Notes under the pieces: generated by a model
The model's input: the letters and a program-made list of their open reading frames with translations, nothing else
Told to the model about the DNA's origin: nothing
Database searches by the model: none
In this document: piece after piece, positions 1-8,395 of the stretch
How positions within the stretch are numbered: the first letter of the stretch is position 1
How the letters are laid out: every line of letters starts with the position of its first letter
Made by a program: the position numbers and the translations under genes
NCBI GenBank assembly: GCA_937919075.1
Contig: CALFOF010000271.1
Span: 1 to 18,950, forward strand
Length of the DNA stretch: 18,950 nt
Direction of reading: 5' to 3'
DNA from: an uncultured Cyanobium sp.
Lineage (GTDB): Bacteria > Cyanobacteriota > Cyanobacteriia > PCC-6307 > Cyanobiaceae

Positions 1-61
1 GGATGCCATAGCCGTTCTCAGCGGCATGGTCGAGCAGCAGCCGAAGGGGAACGAGGGCCAT
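1..61 (-). CDS. fba: Fructose-bisphosphate aldolase class II, N-terminal fragment
   Basis: Only the first 20 codons are in the window; the gene runs off the left edge. The minus strand starts ATG and reads MALVPLRLLLDHAAENGYGI, which I recognise as the start of cyanobacterial class II (metal-dependent) aldolase, whose next residues are usually PAFNVNN. The enzyme interconverts fructose-1,6-bisphosphate with dihydroxyacetone phosphate and glyceraldehyde-3-phosphate, and sedoheptulose-bisphosphate in the Calvin cycle, in the cytosol. The start is supported by an AGAGG ribosome-binding motif 9 nt upstream, one of the few good ones in the window. It lies 140 bp downstream of the oxidoreductase gene, with a hairpin between them, so it may have its own promoter. 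Identity rests on a short N-terminus, so it is strong but not complete. Confidence 0.85.
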   Translation of the reverse strand, partial: MALVPLRLLLDHAAENGYGI

Positions 62-184
62 GGGGGAATACCTCTGAGGGTGTAGGTGGGCACGTCGGGA
101 GGCCAGCGCAGTGAACGAGGGGAGGCGGACCAAGAGACCAGGCCACCGGCTTCGAAACCCTGACGCGGGATGGGCGCGACTCTA

Positions 185-200
185 GGCGATGCTGATCGCC
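185..200 (-). terminator. Hairpin directly after the oxidoreductase stop codon
   Basis: A perfect 6-bp inverted repeat (GGCGAT / ATCGCC) with a 4-nt loop lies 1 nt after the stop codon of the minus-strand Gfo/Idh/MocA gene. No T-tract follows, so it is not a classical intrinsic terminator. It could attenuate read-through from the accD group into fba or protect the 3' end of the mRNA. The symmetry is seen; the role is inferred. Confidence 0.35.
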
Positions 201-201
201 C

Positions 202-1326
202 TTAACCCACCGCCAGGCTCTGGCGCAGGCCGGTATCGGCGGCGGTGATGGCCAGATCGCAGCAGAGCTGACTGCGAAAACCCTCGCATAAACCTGGCAC
301 CATCGGCCGCCCCGTGCGCACACTTTCGGCCCACCAGCGGTGCAGACGCGCCACCGGGGCGATCCGTCCATCGGCCCAGGTGCGGGCAAAGGCCAGAGCG
401 GGATCAACCGCCACCGGCTGCAGCGCTTCTCCACGCCCCGCACGCCAGAGATGGAAGCCATGCACGTAGTCGCTTTGATTATCGCTGCCCAGCACCAACG
501 TGCCTTCGCTGCCGTAAAACTCAAGCCAGCAGCCGCGTCCCTGCCGGGCCACCGCCGCCAGGCTCACCTGCGCCGGCACCAGCCGCTTGTTGCCGGCAGC
601 AAGGCCTGCGTCGAGCCCCAGCTGCAGCAAGGCGATGTCTTCGGCGTCCACGGCAGCCTGGCGGCCACTGCCATCGGGCAGGGGTCGGGCGGTGATGGCG
701 GTGGAGAGTGCCCCCTGCAGCTCCCGGGTGGGGCCGATCAGCCAGTGCAGCATGTCGAAGGCATGGGTGCCCAGCGCTCCCAGCACGCCACCACCTTCGC
801 TGCGTTGGGCATACCAGTTCCAGGGGCGAGAGGCATCGGCGCGGCTGCTCATCAGCCAATCGAGTTTCACCAGCCAGGGATCACCGATCACCCCCGCCGC
901 CAGCAGGGCAGCCAGCTGCTGAAACACCGGCACCGCCCGGTATTCGAAGTTGACCGCCACCTGCAGCCCGTGGCGGATCGCCAGCCGCTGCAGCTCCTCC
1001 ACCTGCTCCGCCGACACGCCCACGGGTTTCTCGAGCAGCAGGTGCTTGCCGGCGTTGAGGGCCGCTTTCGCCAAAGCGAAGCGCGGCGCCGGCGGCGTGG
1101 CGATCACCACCGCCTCGATGCCAGGCTCGGCCAACAGGGCGCCGAAATCGGTGAAGCCAGGCAGGGCACCGGCGCTGGCGGCCTGCTGCACCCGCTCGCG
1201 GCGCGGGTGCCAAAGCGCCACCGGTTCGGTGGCACCGTTGGCACGCAGGGCCGGCAGGTGCACCTTCTCGCCGAATCCGAGGCCTGCCACCGCCACCCGC
1301 AGTGGCGCAGCATTGGAATGGGTCAT
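202..1326 (-). CDS. Gfo/Idh/MocA family NAD(P)-dependent oxidoreductase
   Basis: A 374-aa protein of usual length for the family. The N-terminal Rossmann fold carries GLGFGEKVHLPAL (glycines 15, 17, 19) for nucleotide binding, and the family EKP signature is at residues 99-101. The C-terminal domain has GGGVLGALGTHAFD around residues 178-191, with His188 in the usual catalytic position. Such enzymes oxidise or reduce sugars, inositols, or tetrapyrrole and bilin substrates; the substrate cannot be told from sequence. Biliverdin reductase belongs to the same superfamily, but I see no reason to prefer it. The start ATG overlaps the preceding gene's stop (ATGA), so translation is probably coupled to the accD group. 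The family call is firm, the substrate unknown. Confidence 0.9.
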   Translation of the reverse strand: MTHSNAAPLRVAVAGLGFGEKVHLPALRANGATEPVALWHPRRERVQQAASAGALPGFTDFGALLAEPGIEAVVIATPPAPRFALAKAALNAGKHLLLEKPVGVSAEQVEELQRLAIRHGLQVAVNFEYRAVPVFQQLAALLAAGVIGDPWLVKLDWLMSSRADASRPWNWYAQRSEGGGVLGALGTHAFDMLHWLIGPTRELQGALSTAITARPLPDGSGRQAAVDAEDIALLQLGLDAGLAAGNKRLVPAQVSLAAVARQGRGCWLEFYGSEGTLVLGSDNQSDYVHGFHLWRAGRGEALQPVAVDPALAFARTWADGRIAPVARLHRWWAESVRTGRPMVPGLCEGFRSQLCCDLAITAADTGLRQSLAVG

Positions 1327-1898
1327 CGGGAGGCCAGCAGTGGAGCGCCGGCGGCGCAGGCTTCCTCCAGCACGGCAGTGATCAGGGCGTCGCCGCCGGT
1401 GGGTTGCCAGTCGGCGCCGAAGCGGGGCAGGCCGTTCACGGCGGTGTCGCGGTAAAGCTGCTGGCTGCAGTCGAGGTCCATCACATAGAGCTGACCGGGC
1501 CGCGCTTTGGCCTTGGTGGCGTTGCCGGAGTCGTCTGCTTCGGGGGGTGGGGCCGGCTGAAAGCGGCTCAGCACCGAGAGCCAGCCATCACGGCTCAGCC
1601 GCAGGCTGCCCTCATCCCACCACTGGCGCCCTTCCTCGGTGGCGGGCACCTCTTTCCAGCTGACCGGACCGGCCAGCGCCGCCCCCGCAGAAAGGCCGGG
1701 AGCCGGCAGCAGCAGCGCCGGAAGCAGCGTCAATAGCAACACGGAAACAACCACGACACCCTGGCGCCTGCCACCGGCGATCCCCGCCCGGGCCAACGAC
1801 CCGATCCGGTTGGCGAGCGACCAGATCCGGTGGCCGCTCTCCTGGAGGAACCAGCACTGCACCAGTGGCTGATCACTCTGCTGCGAAAGCCGTGCCAT
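1323..1898 (-). CDS. Conserved-looking membrane-anchored protein of unknown function
   Basis: A 191-aa protein that I cannot assign a function. It has a basic N-terminus of about 45 residues, one hydrophobic segment at about residues 47-65 (signal anchor or late signal peptide), and a C-terminal part expected on the far side of the membrane. That part carries VSWKEVPATEEGRQWWDEGS (79-98), a strand-rich stretch and a late DLDCSQQLYRD (141-151). The pattern of a Trp near the domain start, a serine-containing 'WWDEGSL' and a late Cys is loosely like the surface-adhesin E-like fold, but this is only a resemblance. Its ATG shares one base with the accD stop (TGATG), and its stop overlaps the oxidoreductase start (ATGA), so it sits in the middle of a coupled three-gene set. 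The N-terminal 40 residues before the hydrophobic segment are unusually long for a simple signal peptide. Confidence 0.75.
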   Translation of the reverse strand: MARLSQQSDQPLVQCWFLQESGHRIWSLANRIGSLARAGIAGGRRQGVVVVSVLLLTLLPALLLPAPGLSAGAALAGPVSWKEVPATEEGRQWWDEGSLRLSRDGWLSVLSRFQPAPPPEADDSGNATKAKARPGQLYVMDLDCSQQLYRDTAVNGLPRFGADWQPTGGDALITAVLEEACAAGAPLLASR

Positions 1899-2773
1899 CA
1901 GGCGGCTACGGCGGGGGTGACGCCATGCAGCCGCAGCAGACTTGCAAAGGTGGAGCGGAAGCGGGTGCGCGGCACGATCAGGTCGACAAAGCCGTGTTCC
2001 TGTAGATATTCGGCCGTCTGGAAGCCTTCGGGCAGCTTCTCGCGCAGGGTCTGTTCAATCACCCGGCGTCCAGCGAAGCCGATCAAGGCCTTGGGCTCGG
2101 CCAGGATCAGATCGCCCAGCATCGCAAAGCTGGCGGTGACACCACCGGTGGTGGGGTGGGTGAGCAGGGGGATGTAGAGCAGCTCTGCCTGGCGGTGACG
2201 CTGCAGGGCGCCGGAAATCTTGGCCATCTGCATCAGGCTGAGCATCCCCTCCTGCATGCGGGCTCCGCCTGAGGCACACACGATCAGGACGGGCCAACCG
2301 CGATCTGTGGCCGTTTCGATCATGCGGGTGAGCTTCTCGCCCACCACTGATCCCATGGAGCCGCCCATGAAGCGGAAATCCATCACGCCCAGCGCCAGCG
2401 GAATGCCGTCAATCCGGCAAAGGCCAGTGATCACGGCATCGCGCAGTCCAGTGCTGATCTGGGTGTCACGCAGGCGATCGGCGTAGCTGCGGCGGTCTTT
2501 GAAGGCGAGCGGATCGGTGGGGGAAAGCTCGGTATCGAGGGCCTGGAAACTGCCCTCATCGGCGATCAGCCGCAGCCTGGCTTCACTGTCGATGCGCAGA
2601 TGGTGGCCGCAGCCGCTGCAGACGCTGGCGTTGGCGATCAGGTCTTTGCGGTAGACCACCAGTCCGCATTCCGGGCACTTGCTCCAGAGGCCGTCGCCCT
2701 CGTCGAGTTCCTGGGGGGTGCGCACCACCGGGACAACCTTGCGGCGATCGGCGAACCAGTCGAACAGCGACAC
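1898..2773 (-). CDS. accD: Acetyl-CoA carboxylase carboxyltransferase subunit beta
   Basis: A 291-aa protein, normal length for bacterial AccD. With AccA it forms the carboxyltransferase that moves the carboxyl group from carboxybiotin on AccB to acetyl-CoA, giving malonyl-CoA for fatty acid synthesis in the cytosol. The N-terminal four-cysteine zinc finger is visible as CPECG (C33, C36) and CSGCG (C52, C55). The crotonase-like core follows, with [15 protein letters not shown] (134-148), [20 protein letters not shown] (166-185) and [16 protein letters not shown] (206-221). The start is GTG at 2773, giving the typical MSLFDWF opening; I see no Shine-Dalgarno. The stop overlaps the next gene by one base. 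In the 85-bp upstream gap a TTTAAT at 2806-2811 could be a -10 element. Confidence 0.97.
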   Translation of the reverse strand: MSLFDWFADRRKVVPVVRTPQELDEGDGLWSKCPECGLVVYRKDLIANASVCSGCGHHLRIDSEARLRLIADEGSFQALDTELSPTDPLAFKDRRSYADRLRDTQISTGLRDAVITGLCRIDGIPLALGVMDFRFMGGSMGSVVGEKLTRMIETATDRGWPVLIVCASGGARMQEGMLSLMQMAKISGALQRHRQAELLYIPLLTHPTTGGVTASFAMLGDLILAEPKALIGFAGRRVIEQTLREKLPEGFQTAEYLQEHGFVDLIVPRTRFRSTFASLLRLHGVTPAVAA

Positions 2774-2805
2774 GGGAAAGACGAAAGGCGCAAGGACTCA
2801 ACACC

Positions 2806-2811
2806 ATTAAA
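2806..2811 (-). promoter_or_regulatory. Candidate -10 element for accD
   Basis: TTTAAT on the minus strand matches the sigma-70 -10 consensus at five of six positions and lies 32 nt before the accD GTG, in the gap between the prepilin peptidase and accD. No convincing -35 hexamer is found 16-18 nt upstream, which is common for cyanobacterial promoters but leaves this weak. Confidence 0.3.
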
Positions 2812-2858
2812 CGCCGCCACTGCCGGGGCAGCTCCGGAGCCGCTCGATGGCAAGCCGC

Positions 2859-3701
2859 TCAGAAGCTCTGGAAACCGAGCCAGCCGCCGAACCAGCGCAG
2901 CCACCAGCCCTCCCCTGCCAACCACACGGCGATGCCACCGAAGGCCAGAAAGGGGCCGAAGGGAAAGGGCTGATGCGGACCCAGCCGGCCGCTGAGGCGC
3001 CCGAGCGAGCCCAGCAGCGCGCCGCCCAGCACGGCCAGGGCTACCGCCAGGCCCATGCCCTGCAGCCCGAGCCAGGCCCCCAGCAAGGCCGTGAGCTTGG
3101 CGTCGCCCAGGCCAAGAGCAGGGCGGCCAAGCAGCTTCTCGCCCAGGGCGCTGAGCCCTTCGAACGCGAGCAAGCCCACGGCGGCAGCGAGCAGGTGGTT
3201 AACCAGCATCTGGCGGGCAATCTCCTCCGACTGACTGATCCCCAGCAGGGAGGTGACGACCAGACCCCCCACCAGACCCCAGCGACAGAGCGGCTCAGGC
3301 AGCCACAGGTGATCGGCATCGATCAACACCAGAGGAATCAGCAGGCTGATCAGCGCCCAGCCGGCCAGCAGCAGCAACCAGAACGGCGGCGCGCCCATGG
3401 CGGTGGGGCGGGCCAGCACGACCGCCACCCAAAGCCCGGCGGTCAGCAGTTCCACCAGGGGGTAACGGGCAGAAATCGGTGCGTTGCAGTGGTTGCAGCG
3501 GCCCCGCAGCCACAGCCAGCCCAGCACCGGCAGATTTTCCTGCCAGGCCAGTGTGGCGCCGCAGTGGGGGCAGTGGCTGGGGGGCGAAACGATCGATTCG
3601 CGGCGCGGCAGGCGCCAGGCCACCACGTTGAGAAAACTGCCGAGGCAGGCGCCGAGCAGGGCAGCCAGCACGGTGATCGGTTCGATGCTGGTGGGGGTCA
3701 T
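2859..3701 (-). CDS. pilD: Prepilin peptidase (A24 family leader peptidase / N-methyltransferase)
   Basis: A 280-aa polytopic membrane protein. It cleaves the leader of type IV prepilins and pseudopilins and methylates the new N-terminus, at the cytoplasmic face of the inner membrane. The N-terminal GACLGSFLNVVAWRLP (17-32) is typical, followed by a zinc-type double CxxC (C44/C47 and C69/C72) marking the full-length form with the methyltransferase domain. Both aspartyl protease motifs are present: LIDADHLWLPE (126-136, catalytic Asp128) and GLGDAKL (197-203, Asp200). The motif usually ending LPD reads LPE here. Hydrophobic segments fill the rest. The ATG overlaps the preceding small gene's stop by 4 nt (ATGA). 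It implies that the organism makes type IV pili or a competence apparatus. Confidence 0.95.
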   Translation of the reverse strand: MTPTSIEPITVLAALLGACLGSFLNVVAWRLPRRESIVSPPSHCPHCGATLAWQENLPVLGWLWLRGRCNHCNAPISARYPLVELLTAGLWVAVVLARPTAMGAPPFWLLLLAGWALISLLIPLVLIDADHLWLPEPLCRWGLVGGLVVTSLLGISQSEEIARQMLVNHLLAAAVGLLAFEGLSALGEKLLGRPALGLGDAKLTALLGAWLGLQGMGLAVALAVLGGALLGSLGRLSGRLGPHQPFPFGPFLAFGGIAVWLAGEGWWLRWFGGWLGFQSF

Positions 3702-3934
3702 GGACGGCGGGTGTTGCGGGAGCGTGCGCCCCGCCCACCAATCATCTCCAGCGGGATGAACCGCTCCTCCGGCAGCAGCACCGGGGCTTCGAACACCACC
3801 CGACCCTGATCGGTGGCCTCTTGCAGCACAATCCCCAGCGGTTCGCTACCGCCGGGGACGTGTTCGCAGTAGTGGAAATAAACCTGACGGGCTCGCCGCA
3901 GCACATCGCCGCTGTTGATCCGATCCCAGCGCAT
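3698..3934 (-). CDS. Small protein of unknown function
   Basis: A 78-aa soluble protein from ATG 3934 (starts MRWDRINSGDVLRRARQVYF); a GTG at 3970 would add 12 residues. Neither start has a Shine-Dalgarno, and both upstream stretches use GC-rich codons, so the start is open. I do not recognise the family. It has no membrane segment or signal peptide; the middle is GGSEPLGIVLQEATDQGRVV and the end is a basic tail (GGRGARSRNTRRP). Visible pattern is a short helix, then beta-rich segments. Its stop overlaps the prepilin peptidase start (ATGA), so the two are probably translated together. Coding is supported by this coupling and by the lack of a competing gene. It lies 130 nt (ATG) or 94 nt (GTG) after prk. 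Confidence 0.65.
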   Translation of the reverse strand: MRWDRINSGDVLRRARQVYFHYCEHVPGGSEPLGIVLQEATDQGRVVFEAPVLLPEERFIPLEMIGGRGARSRNTRRP

Positions 3935-4064
3935 GGAATGGTTGGCCGCGCTGCCGGCCCCGCGAATCACGAATGACGGCGGGACGGAACCGGATGGGGA
4001 ATCAGGAGATGTGGCGATGGAAATCGTCCTCCCCCGGCGCGATCGTCGGGCGCAGCCTAATCGG

Positions 4065-4967
4065 TCAGGAGAGGCTCTTCTTATCTTCGATCAGCCGGTG
4101 GATGATCGGCGTGAGGATGAGCTCCATGGCAAAGCCCATCTTGCCGCCGTTCACCACGATGCTCGTGGGGCTCGACATGAAGGAGCCATTGATCATCCGC
4201 AGCAGGTAGGAGAAATCGATCCCCCACTTCTCACGCGCTCCCTTGCGGAAGTGGATGATCACGAAGCTTTCGTCCGGGGTGGGGATGTTGCGGCAGATGA
4301 ACGGGTTGGAGGTGTCCACCGTGGGCACCCGCTGGAAGTTGATGTCAGTGCGGCTGAACTGGGGGCAGATGTGGTTGATGTAGTCGGGCATGCGCCGCAG
4401 GATCGTGTCCACGATCGTTTCGGCGGAGTAGCCCCGCTCGGCGTTGTCACGGCTGATCTTCTGGATCCATTCCAGGTTGGCGATCGGCACCACGCCGATC
4501 AGCAGGTCGACCAGCGAGGCCACGTCGTAGCCATCCCCTTCCACGCCGCCGTGCAGGCCTTCGTAGAACAGCAGATCGGTGCCGGTGGGGATCTCTTCCC
4601 AGGGGGTGAACTGACCGGGATCCAGCTGGGTGCCGAGCCGGGCATTGTGCTCGGCGGCTTCCTCGACCGAGTGCAGGTAATAGCGCTTCTGGCCGTTGCC
4701 GGATTCGCTGTAGGCACGGAACAGATCCTCGAGTTGATCGAAGAGGTTGGCTTCCGGACCGAAGTGGGAAAAGTTGATGCCGCTGGCCTGGGCCTTGGCC
4801 ATCTCCTCCTTCATCGGGCCGCGCTCGAAGCGGTGGAAGCTGTCGCCTTCCACCACCACCGGCTGGATGCCCTCCCGTTGGAAGATGTGCTCGAAGGCGC
4901 GCTTGACCGTGCTGGTGCCTGCGCCCGAGGAACCGGTGACAGCCACGACCGGGTGACGTTTGGACAT
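4065..4967 (-). CDS. prk: Phosphoribulokinase, class I (proteobacterial type)
   Basis: A 300-aa kinase that phosphorylates ribulose-5-phosphate to ribulose-1,5-bisphosphate, the RuBisCO substrate, in the cytosol. The P-loop is GSSGAGTST (12-20), followed by EGDSFHRFER (40-49) with Asp42 as likely base. LLFYEGLHGG (132-141) holds the Walker B Glu, and the C-terminal half has RRMPDYINHICPQFSRTDIN (191-210) and VVNGGKMGFAMELILTP (271-287). These motifs and the length match the octameric class I enzymes of proteobacteria, not the class II enzyme of plants and beta-cyanobacteria (about 330 aa). The only cysteines are C201 and C225, so the redox pair of plant PRK (C16 in the P-loop and C55) is absent. 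Thioredoxin control by that pair is therefore not possible. It lies 47 nt after leuB. Confidence 0.96.
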   Translation of the reverse strand: MSKRHPVVAVTGSSGAGTSTVKRAFEHIFQREGIQPVVVEGDSFHRFERGPMKEEMAKAQASGINFSHFGPEANLFDQLEDLFRAYSESGNGQKRYYLHSVEEAAEHNARLGTQLDPGQFTPWEEIPTGTDLLFYEGLHGGVEGDGYDVASLVDLLIGVVPIANLEWIQKISRDNAERGYSAETIVDTILRRMPDYINHICPQFSRTDINFQRVPTVDTSNPFICRNIPTPDESFVIIHFRKGAREKWGIDFSYLLRMINGSFMSSPTSIVVNGGKMGFAMELILTPIIHRLIEDKKSLS

Positions 4968-5014
4968 CGGTGCAGCGGGGGAGAAACGAGGCTGTGAGTT
5001 TGGCAGGTCGCCGG

Positions 5015-6103
5015 TCAGAGGGCTTGCAGCAGCCGATCACCGATCGCGCTGCAACCCAGCTGTGTGCAGCCATCGGCCAGGCCGGCTTCACCGATCAGGT
5101 CAGCAGTGCGGCAGCCCGCCGCCAGCACGCTGTCCACCGCGCGCTCCAGAGCATCAGCGGCCTCAGGCCGCTGCAGACCAACCCGCAGCAGCATGGCGGC
5201 CGACAGCACCATCGCCATCGGATTGGCCACGTCCTGGCCGGCAATGTCGGGCGCTGAACCGTGCACCGGCTCGAACAAACCTGGCCCATCGCTGCCGAGG
5301 GAAGCGGACGGCAGCATGCCGATGCTGCCGGTGAGCATGGCGGCTTCGTCGCTGAGGATGTCGCCGAAGAGGTTGCCGGTGAGCAGCACATCGAACTGCT
5401 TCGGCCAGCGCACCAGCTGCATGGCGGCGTTATCGACGTAGAGGTGGCTGAGCTCCACAGCCGGATGGTCGGCGGCCATCGCCGTGACCCGGTCACGCCA
5501 GAGCTGGCTCACATCGAGCACGTTGGCCTTGTCGACCGAACACAGCCGCCCGCGGCGCTCGGCCGCCAGCTGGAACGCCACCTTGGCGATGCGATCGATC
5601 TCGTAATCGCTGTAGGCCATGGTGTTGAAGGCGCGCACATGCCCACCGGCTTCCACCCGGCCCTTCGGGGTGCCGAAATAAATGCCGCCGGTGAGTTCGC
5701 GCACCACCAGCAGGTCAACGCCCTCGATCACCTCGGGCTTGAGGCTGCTGGCGCCCGCCAGAGCCGGAATGATCTTCACCGGGCGCAGGTTGGCGAACAG
5801 ACCAAGGCCGGCCCTGAGGGCCAGCAGGCCGCTTTCGGGGCGCTGCTCGCGCGGAAGAACGTCGTAGCGGGGGCCGCCGATCGCCGCGAGCAGCACCGCA
5901 TCGCTCTGGCGGCAGGTCTCGAGCGTGCGCTCCGGTAGGGGCACCCCGCAGGCATCGATCGCTGCCCCCCCCACCGGCTGTTCGTCGAAGCTGAGCGAAA
6001 AGCCGTGGCTGGCGCTCACCGCCTCCAGCAGCCGCCTGGCCACCGCCGTGATCTCCGGACCGATGCCGTCGCCGGGCAGGAGGGTGATCCGGTACGTGGT
6101 CAT
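5015..6103 (-). CDS. leuB: 3-isopropylmalate dehydrogenase
   Basis: A 362-aa NAD-dependent beta-decarboxylating dehydrogenase of leucine synthesis; it converts 3-isopropylmalate to 2-oxoisocaproate. The N-terminus [20 protein letters not shown] is the family start, so I take ATG 6103; an in-frame GTG at 6160 would add 19 low-complexity, Ala/Pro-rich residues. Other motifs: [10 protein letters not shown] (135-144), [13 protein letters not shown] (191-203, Lys192), the acidic metal ligands in DNAAMQLVR and [20 protein letters not shown] (Asp224, Asp248, Asp252), and [13 protein letters not shown] (278-290) for cofactor binding. Length is normal. It lies 70 nt after lpxD and 47 nt before prk, on the same strand. 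It is a housekeeping enzyme with nothing missing. Confidence 0.97.
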   Translation of the reverse strand: MTTYRITLLPGDGIGPEITAVARRLLEAVSASHGFSLSFDEQPVGGAAIDACGVPLPERTLETCRQSDAVLLAAIGGPRYDVLPREQRPESGLLALRAGLGLFANLRPVKIIPALAGASSLKPEVIEGVDLLVVRELTGGIYFGTPKGRVEAGGHVRAFNTMAYSDYEIDRIAKVAFQLAAERRGRLCSVDKANVLDVSQLWRDRVTAMAADHPAVELSHLYVDNAAMQLVRWPKQFDVLLTGNLFGDILSDEAAMLTGSIGMLPSASLGSDGPGLFEPVHGSAPDIAGQDVANPMAMVLSAAMLLRVGLQRPEAADALERAVDSVLAAGCRTADLIGEAGLADGCTQLGCSAIGDRLLQAL

Positions 6104-6173
6104 GCGTTCAGCCGAGGCGGCGGGGGCAACTGGCGAGATTACCGGCTCAGCTGCTGACACCGGCGAAGGGCCC

Positions 6174-7226
6174 TCAGGGATCGCCTGCGGCGGCCTTGAG
6201 CTGGCGCACGCTGCGGGCCAGCTCCGGCAGCTTGCTGAAAGCCGCCGAGCAGCGCAGCCACAGCCGGTTCGGGATCGCTGGGTAGCCGCTCACTACCTCG
6301 CCGGCGGCGATGTCGCCATGCAACCCCGACTTGGACGAGGCGATCGCCCGATCACCGATCGTGGTGCGGTTGGCCACGCCCACCTGGCCCGCCAGGATCA
6401 CACCATCGCCGAGACGGGCACCGCCGGCGATGCCCACCTGGGCCGCCAGCGCACACCCCCTGCCGGTGACGACGCCATGGCCGATCTGCACGAGGTTGTC
6501 GATCTTGGTGCCGGCGCCGATGCGCGTTTCCCCCACCGAGGGACGATCGATGGTGGTGCCGCAGCCCACTTCCACCTGCTCCTCCAGCACCACCAGGCCG
6601 GTCTGGGGCATCTTGCGCCAGCCAGTGGCGGTGGGCACAAAGCCGAACCCCTCCGAGCCGATCACGGCATTGGAGTGCACCACGCACCCGCGCGCCAGAC
6701 GGCTACCGGGATGGAGCACCGCATTGGCGTGCACCTCGCAACCCTCCGCCAGCTGCACGTCCGGGTAGAGCACCACGCCGGCATGAAGCACGCAGCCCTC
6801 ACCCACCAGGCAATCGGCGCCCACCACCACGTGGGCGCCGATGTGCACACCAACGCCGACACGAGCGCTCGGATCGATCACGGCAGACGCGTGAATGCCG
6901 GCGGGCCATTGCCGGGGCGGATGCAGGGCCGCCAGGGCCTCGGCGAACCCCAGCCGCGGATCCTTCAGGGCCACCCAGGCCAGGCCTTGCTGCTGGGCCA
7001 GCTGCTGCAGCTCCGGGTCGAGCGGCAGCAGCAGGGCCGAGGCGCGGCAGCTGGCCAGGGCGGCGCTGAGCTGGTGGCCGGGTTCCAGAAACGAGAGCTG
7101 GCCGGCGATGGCCTGATCCACGGCAGCCGCCCCGCTCAACACGGGGTCATCTGCGAGATGCCGCGGTGCTGCGTCAGTGAGCACGCCCTGTTGGGCGAGT
7201 TGGAGCAGCAGGGTGCTGAAGCGCAT
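6174..7226 (-). CDS. lpxD: UDP-3-O-acylglucosamine N-acyltransferase
   Basis: A 350-aa protein of the third step of lipid A synthesis: it adds a hydroxyacyl chain from acyl-ACP to UDP-3-O-acyl-glucosamine in the cytosol. The N-terminal uridine-binding domain (about 1-105) is followed by a left-handed beta-helix of hexapeptide repeats (about 110-310). GSEGFGFVP (190-198) and [12 protein letters not shown] (241-252) are LpxD signatures, with His250 in the position of the catalytic base. [19 protein letters not shown] (221-239) replaces the more common TTIDRG..GDT form. The C-terminal helix (about 325-347) is present. It starts at ATG 7226, 47 nt after proB. It is expected in a cyanobacterium with a Gram-negative outer membrane. 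Confidence 0.96.
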   Translation of the reverse strand: MRFSTLLLQLAQQGVLTDAAPRHLADDPVLSGAAAVDQAIAGQLSFLEPGHQLSAALASCRASALLLPLDPELQQLAQQQGLAWVALKDPRLGFAEALAALHPPRQWPAGIHASAVIDPSARVGVGVHIGAHVVVGADCLVGEGCVLHAGVVLYPDVQLAEGCEVHANAVLHPGSRLARGCVVHSNAVIGSEGFGFVPTATGWRKMPQTGLVVLEEQVEVGCGTTIDRPSVGETRIGAGTKIDNLVQIGHGVVTGRGCALAAQVGIAGGARLGDGVILAGQVGVANRTTIGDRAIASSKSGLHGDIAAGEVVSGYPAIPNRLWLRCSAAFSKLPELARSVRQLKAAAGDP

Positions 7227-7273
7227 GCTGCCGGTGCCGCGAACTGAGGCCGGATCGTAGGCCTGCTTTGCGG

Positions 7274-8395
7274 TCAGTCGGTGACGGGTGCCAGGGCCGT
7301 GAGCACCAGATGATCCCGGTGCACCACCGCTGCTCCCGCCGGTTGCTGCAGCTCCCGCTGCACGGCGCTGCTGCTGAGGCCCAGCACCTGCTGCACCTCC
7401 TCGCTGCTCAAAGCGCAGAGGCCCCTGCCGATCTCCTCCCCCTGAAGCGACACCAGCCGCACCGCGTCCTGGCGCCCGAACTGGCCCTCCACGGCGCGGA
7501 TTCCCACCGCCAGCAGCGAGGCACCGCGCTCCACCAGCGCTTGCTGGGCCCCGGCATCGATCACCAGATCCCCCTTGGGCAGCAGGGCGTGGGCCATCCA
7601 GCCCTTGCGATCGGCCAGGGGCTGGCGGCTTGGTTGAAACACTGTTCCCACCTTTTCGCCGGCCACCAGTGCCTCCAGCACGCTCGGATCGCGGCCATCG
7701 GCCAGCCGCACCCGCACCCCGCTGGAGGTGGCGATGCGGGCGGCGGTGAGCTTGGTGGTCATGCCGCCGGTTCCCCAGCGCCCGCCGCCGCTGGCCACGC
7801 CGCTGAGCTGGGCCAGCTCCTGGAGGTCGCGCACCTCTTCGATCGGTTCGACGTTGGCATCGCTGCGGGGATCCCCGGAGTAAAGACGGTCGACATCTGT
7901 GAGCAGCACCAGTTCCTCGGCGCCGATCGCCACCGCCACCAACGCGGAGAGGGTGTCGTTGTCGCCGAAACGCAGTTCGTCGGTGGCCAGGGTGTCGTTT
8001 TCGTTCACGATCGGGATCACGCCCCAGCCCAGGAGGTGCTCGAGGGTGCGGCAGGCGTTCTGGTAGCGGCGGCGCGAGGCCAGGTCGCCGCGGGTGAGCA
8101 GCACCTGGGCCACGCAGACGCCATGGGCCGCAAAGGCTTTGGCATAGAGCCCCATCAGCTGGCCCTGCCCCACCGCCGCCGCCGCCTGCAACGCCACCAC
8201 TTCGGTGGGGCGCTGCGTCAGCTGCAGGGCGTGGCAGCCCAGGCCCACGGCGCCACTGGTCACCAGAGTGACCTGATCGCCACGGCGGCGCTGCTGGCTG
8301 AGGCTGGCCGCCAGATCGGCGATCACGCAGGCGGTGTCGCGATCGGCCGCCCCCCGCAACAGGCTGGTGCCCACCTTGATCACACGGCGCGTCAT
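7274..8395 (-). CDS. proB: Glutamate 5-kinase
   Basis: A 373-aa two-domain enzyme that phosphorylates glutamate in the first, feedback-regulated step of proline synthesis. The amino acid kinase domain shows KVGTSLL (7-13), TSGAVGLG (46-53), [19 protein letters not shown] (129-147), [14 protein letters not shown] (164-177) and GTGGMTTK (208-215). The C-terminal PUA domain covers about residues 275-360, as in the full-length bacterial form. Its ATG overlaps the yqeG stop by 4 nt (ATGA), so it is probably coupled to that gene. Length and motifs are complete. Confidence 0.97.
   Translation of the reverse strand: MTRRVIKVGTSLLRGAADRDTACVIADLAASLSQQRRRGDQVTLVTSGAVGLGCHALQLTQRPTEVVALQAAAAVGQGQLMGLYAKAFAAHGVCVAQVLLTRGDLASRRRYQNACRTLEHLLGWGVIPIVNENDTLATDELRFGDNDTLSALVAVAIGAEELVLLTDVDRLYSGDPRSDANVEPIEEVRDLQELAQLSGVASGGGRWGTGGMTTKLTAARIATSSGVRVRLADGRDPSVLEALVAGEKVGTVFQPSRQPLADRKGWMAHALLPKGDLVIDAGAQQALVERGASLLAVGIRAVEGQFGRQDAVRLVSLQGEEIGRGLCALSSEEVQQVLGLSSSAVQRELQQPAGAAVVHRDHLVLTALAPVTD

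Noticed and set aside
340..1455. Long plus-strand open frame antisense to the oxidoreductase gene
   Set aside because: It is a frame left open by high GC opposite a clear gene; its Gln/His/Arg-rich sequence matches no family. The same applies to similar long antisense frames opposite the prepilin peptidase, prk, leuB, lpxD, proB, phoH and fumC.
6104..6160. GTG start adding 19 residues to LeuB
   Set aside because: The extension is Ala/Pro-rich, whereas the family normally starts at [17 protein letters not shown].
6340..6347. GCGATCGC (HIP1) sites, also at 13009-13016
   Set aside because: I found only two copies in about 19 kb, which is close to what chance gives at this base composition, so HIP1 is not enriched.
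5925..7247. 440-codon plus-strand open frame antisense to lpxD
   Set aside because: The His/Ala/Gly-rich repeats are the mirror of the LpxD hexapeptide repeats on the other strand, not a real protein.
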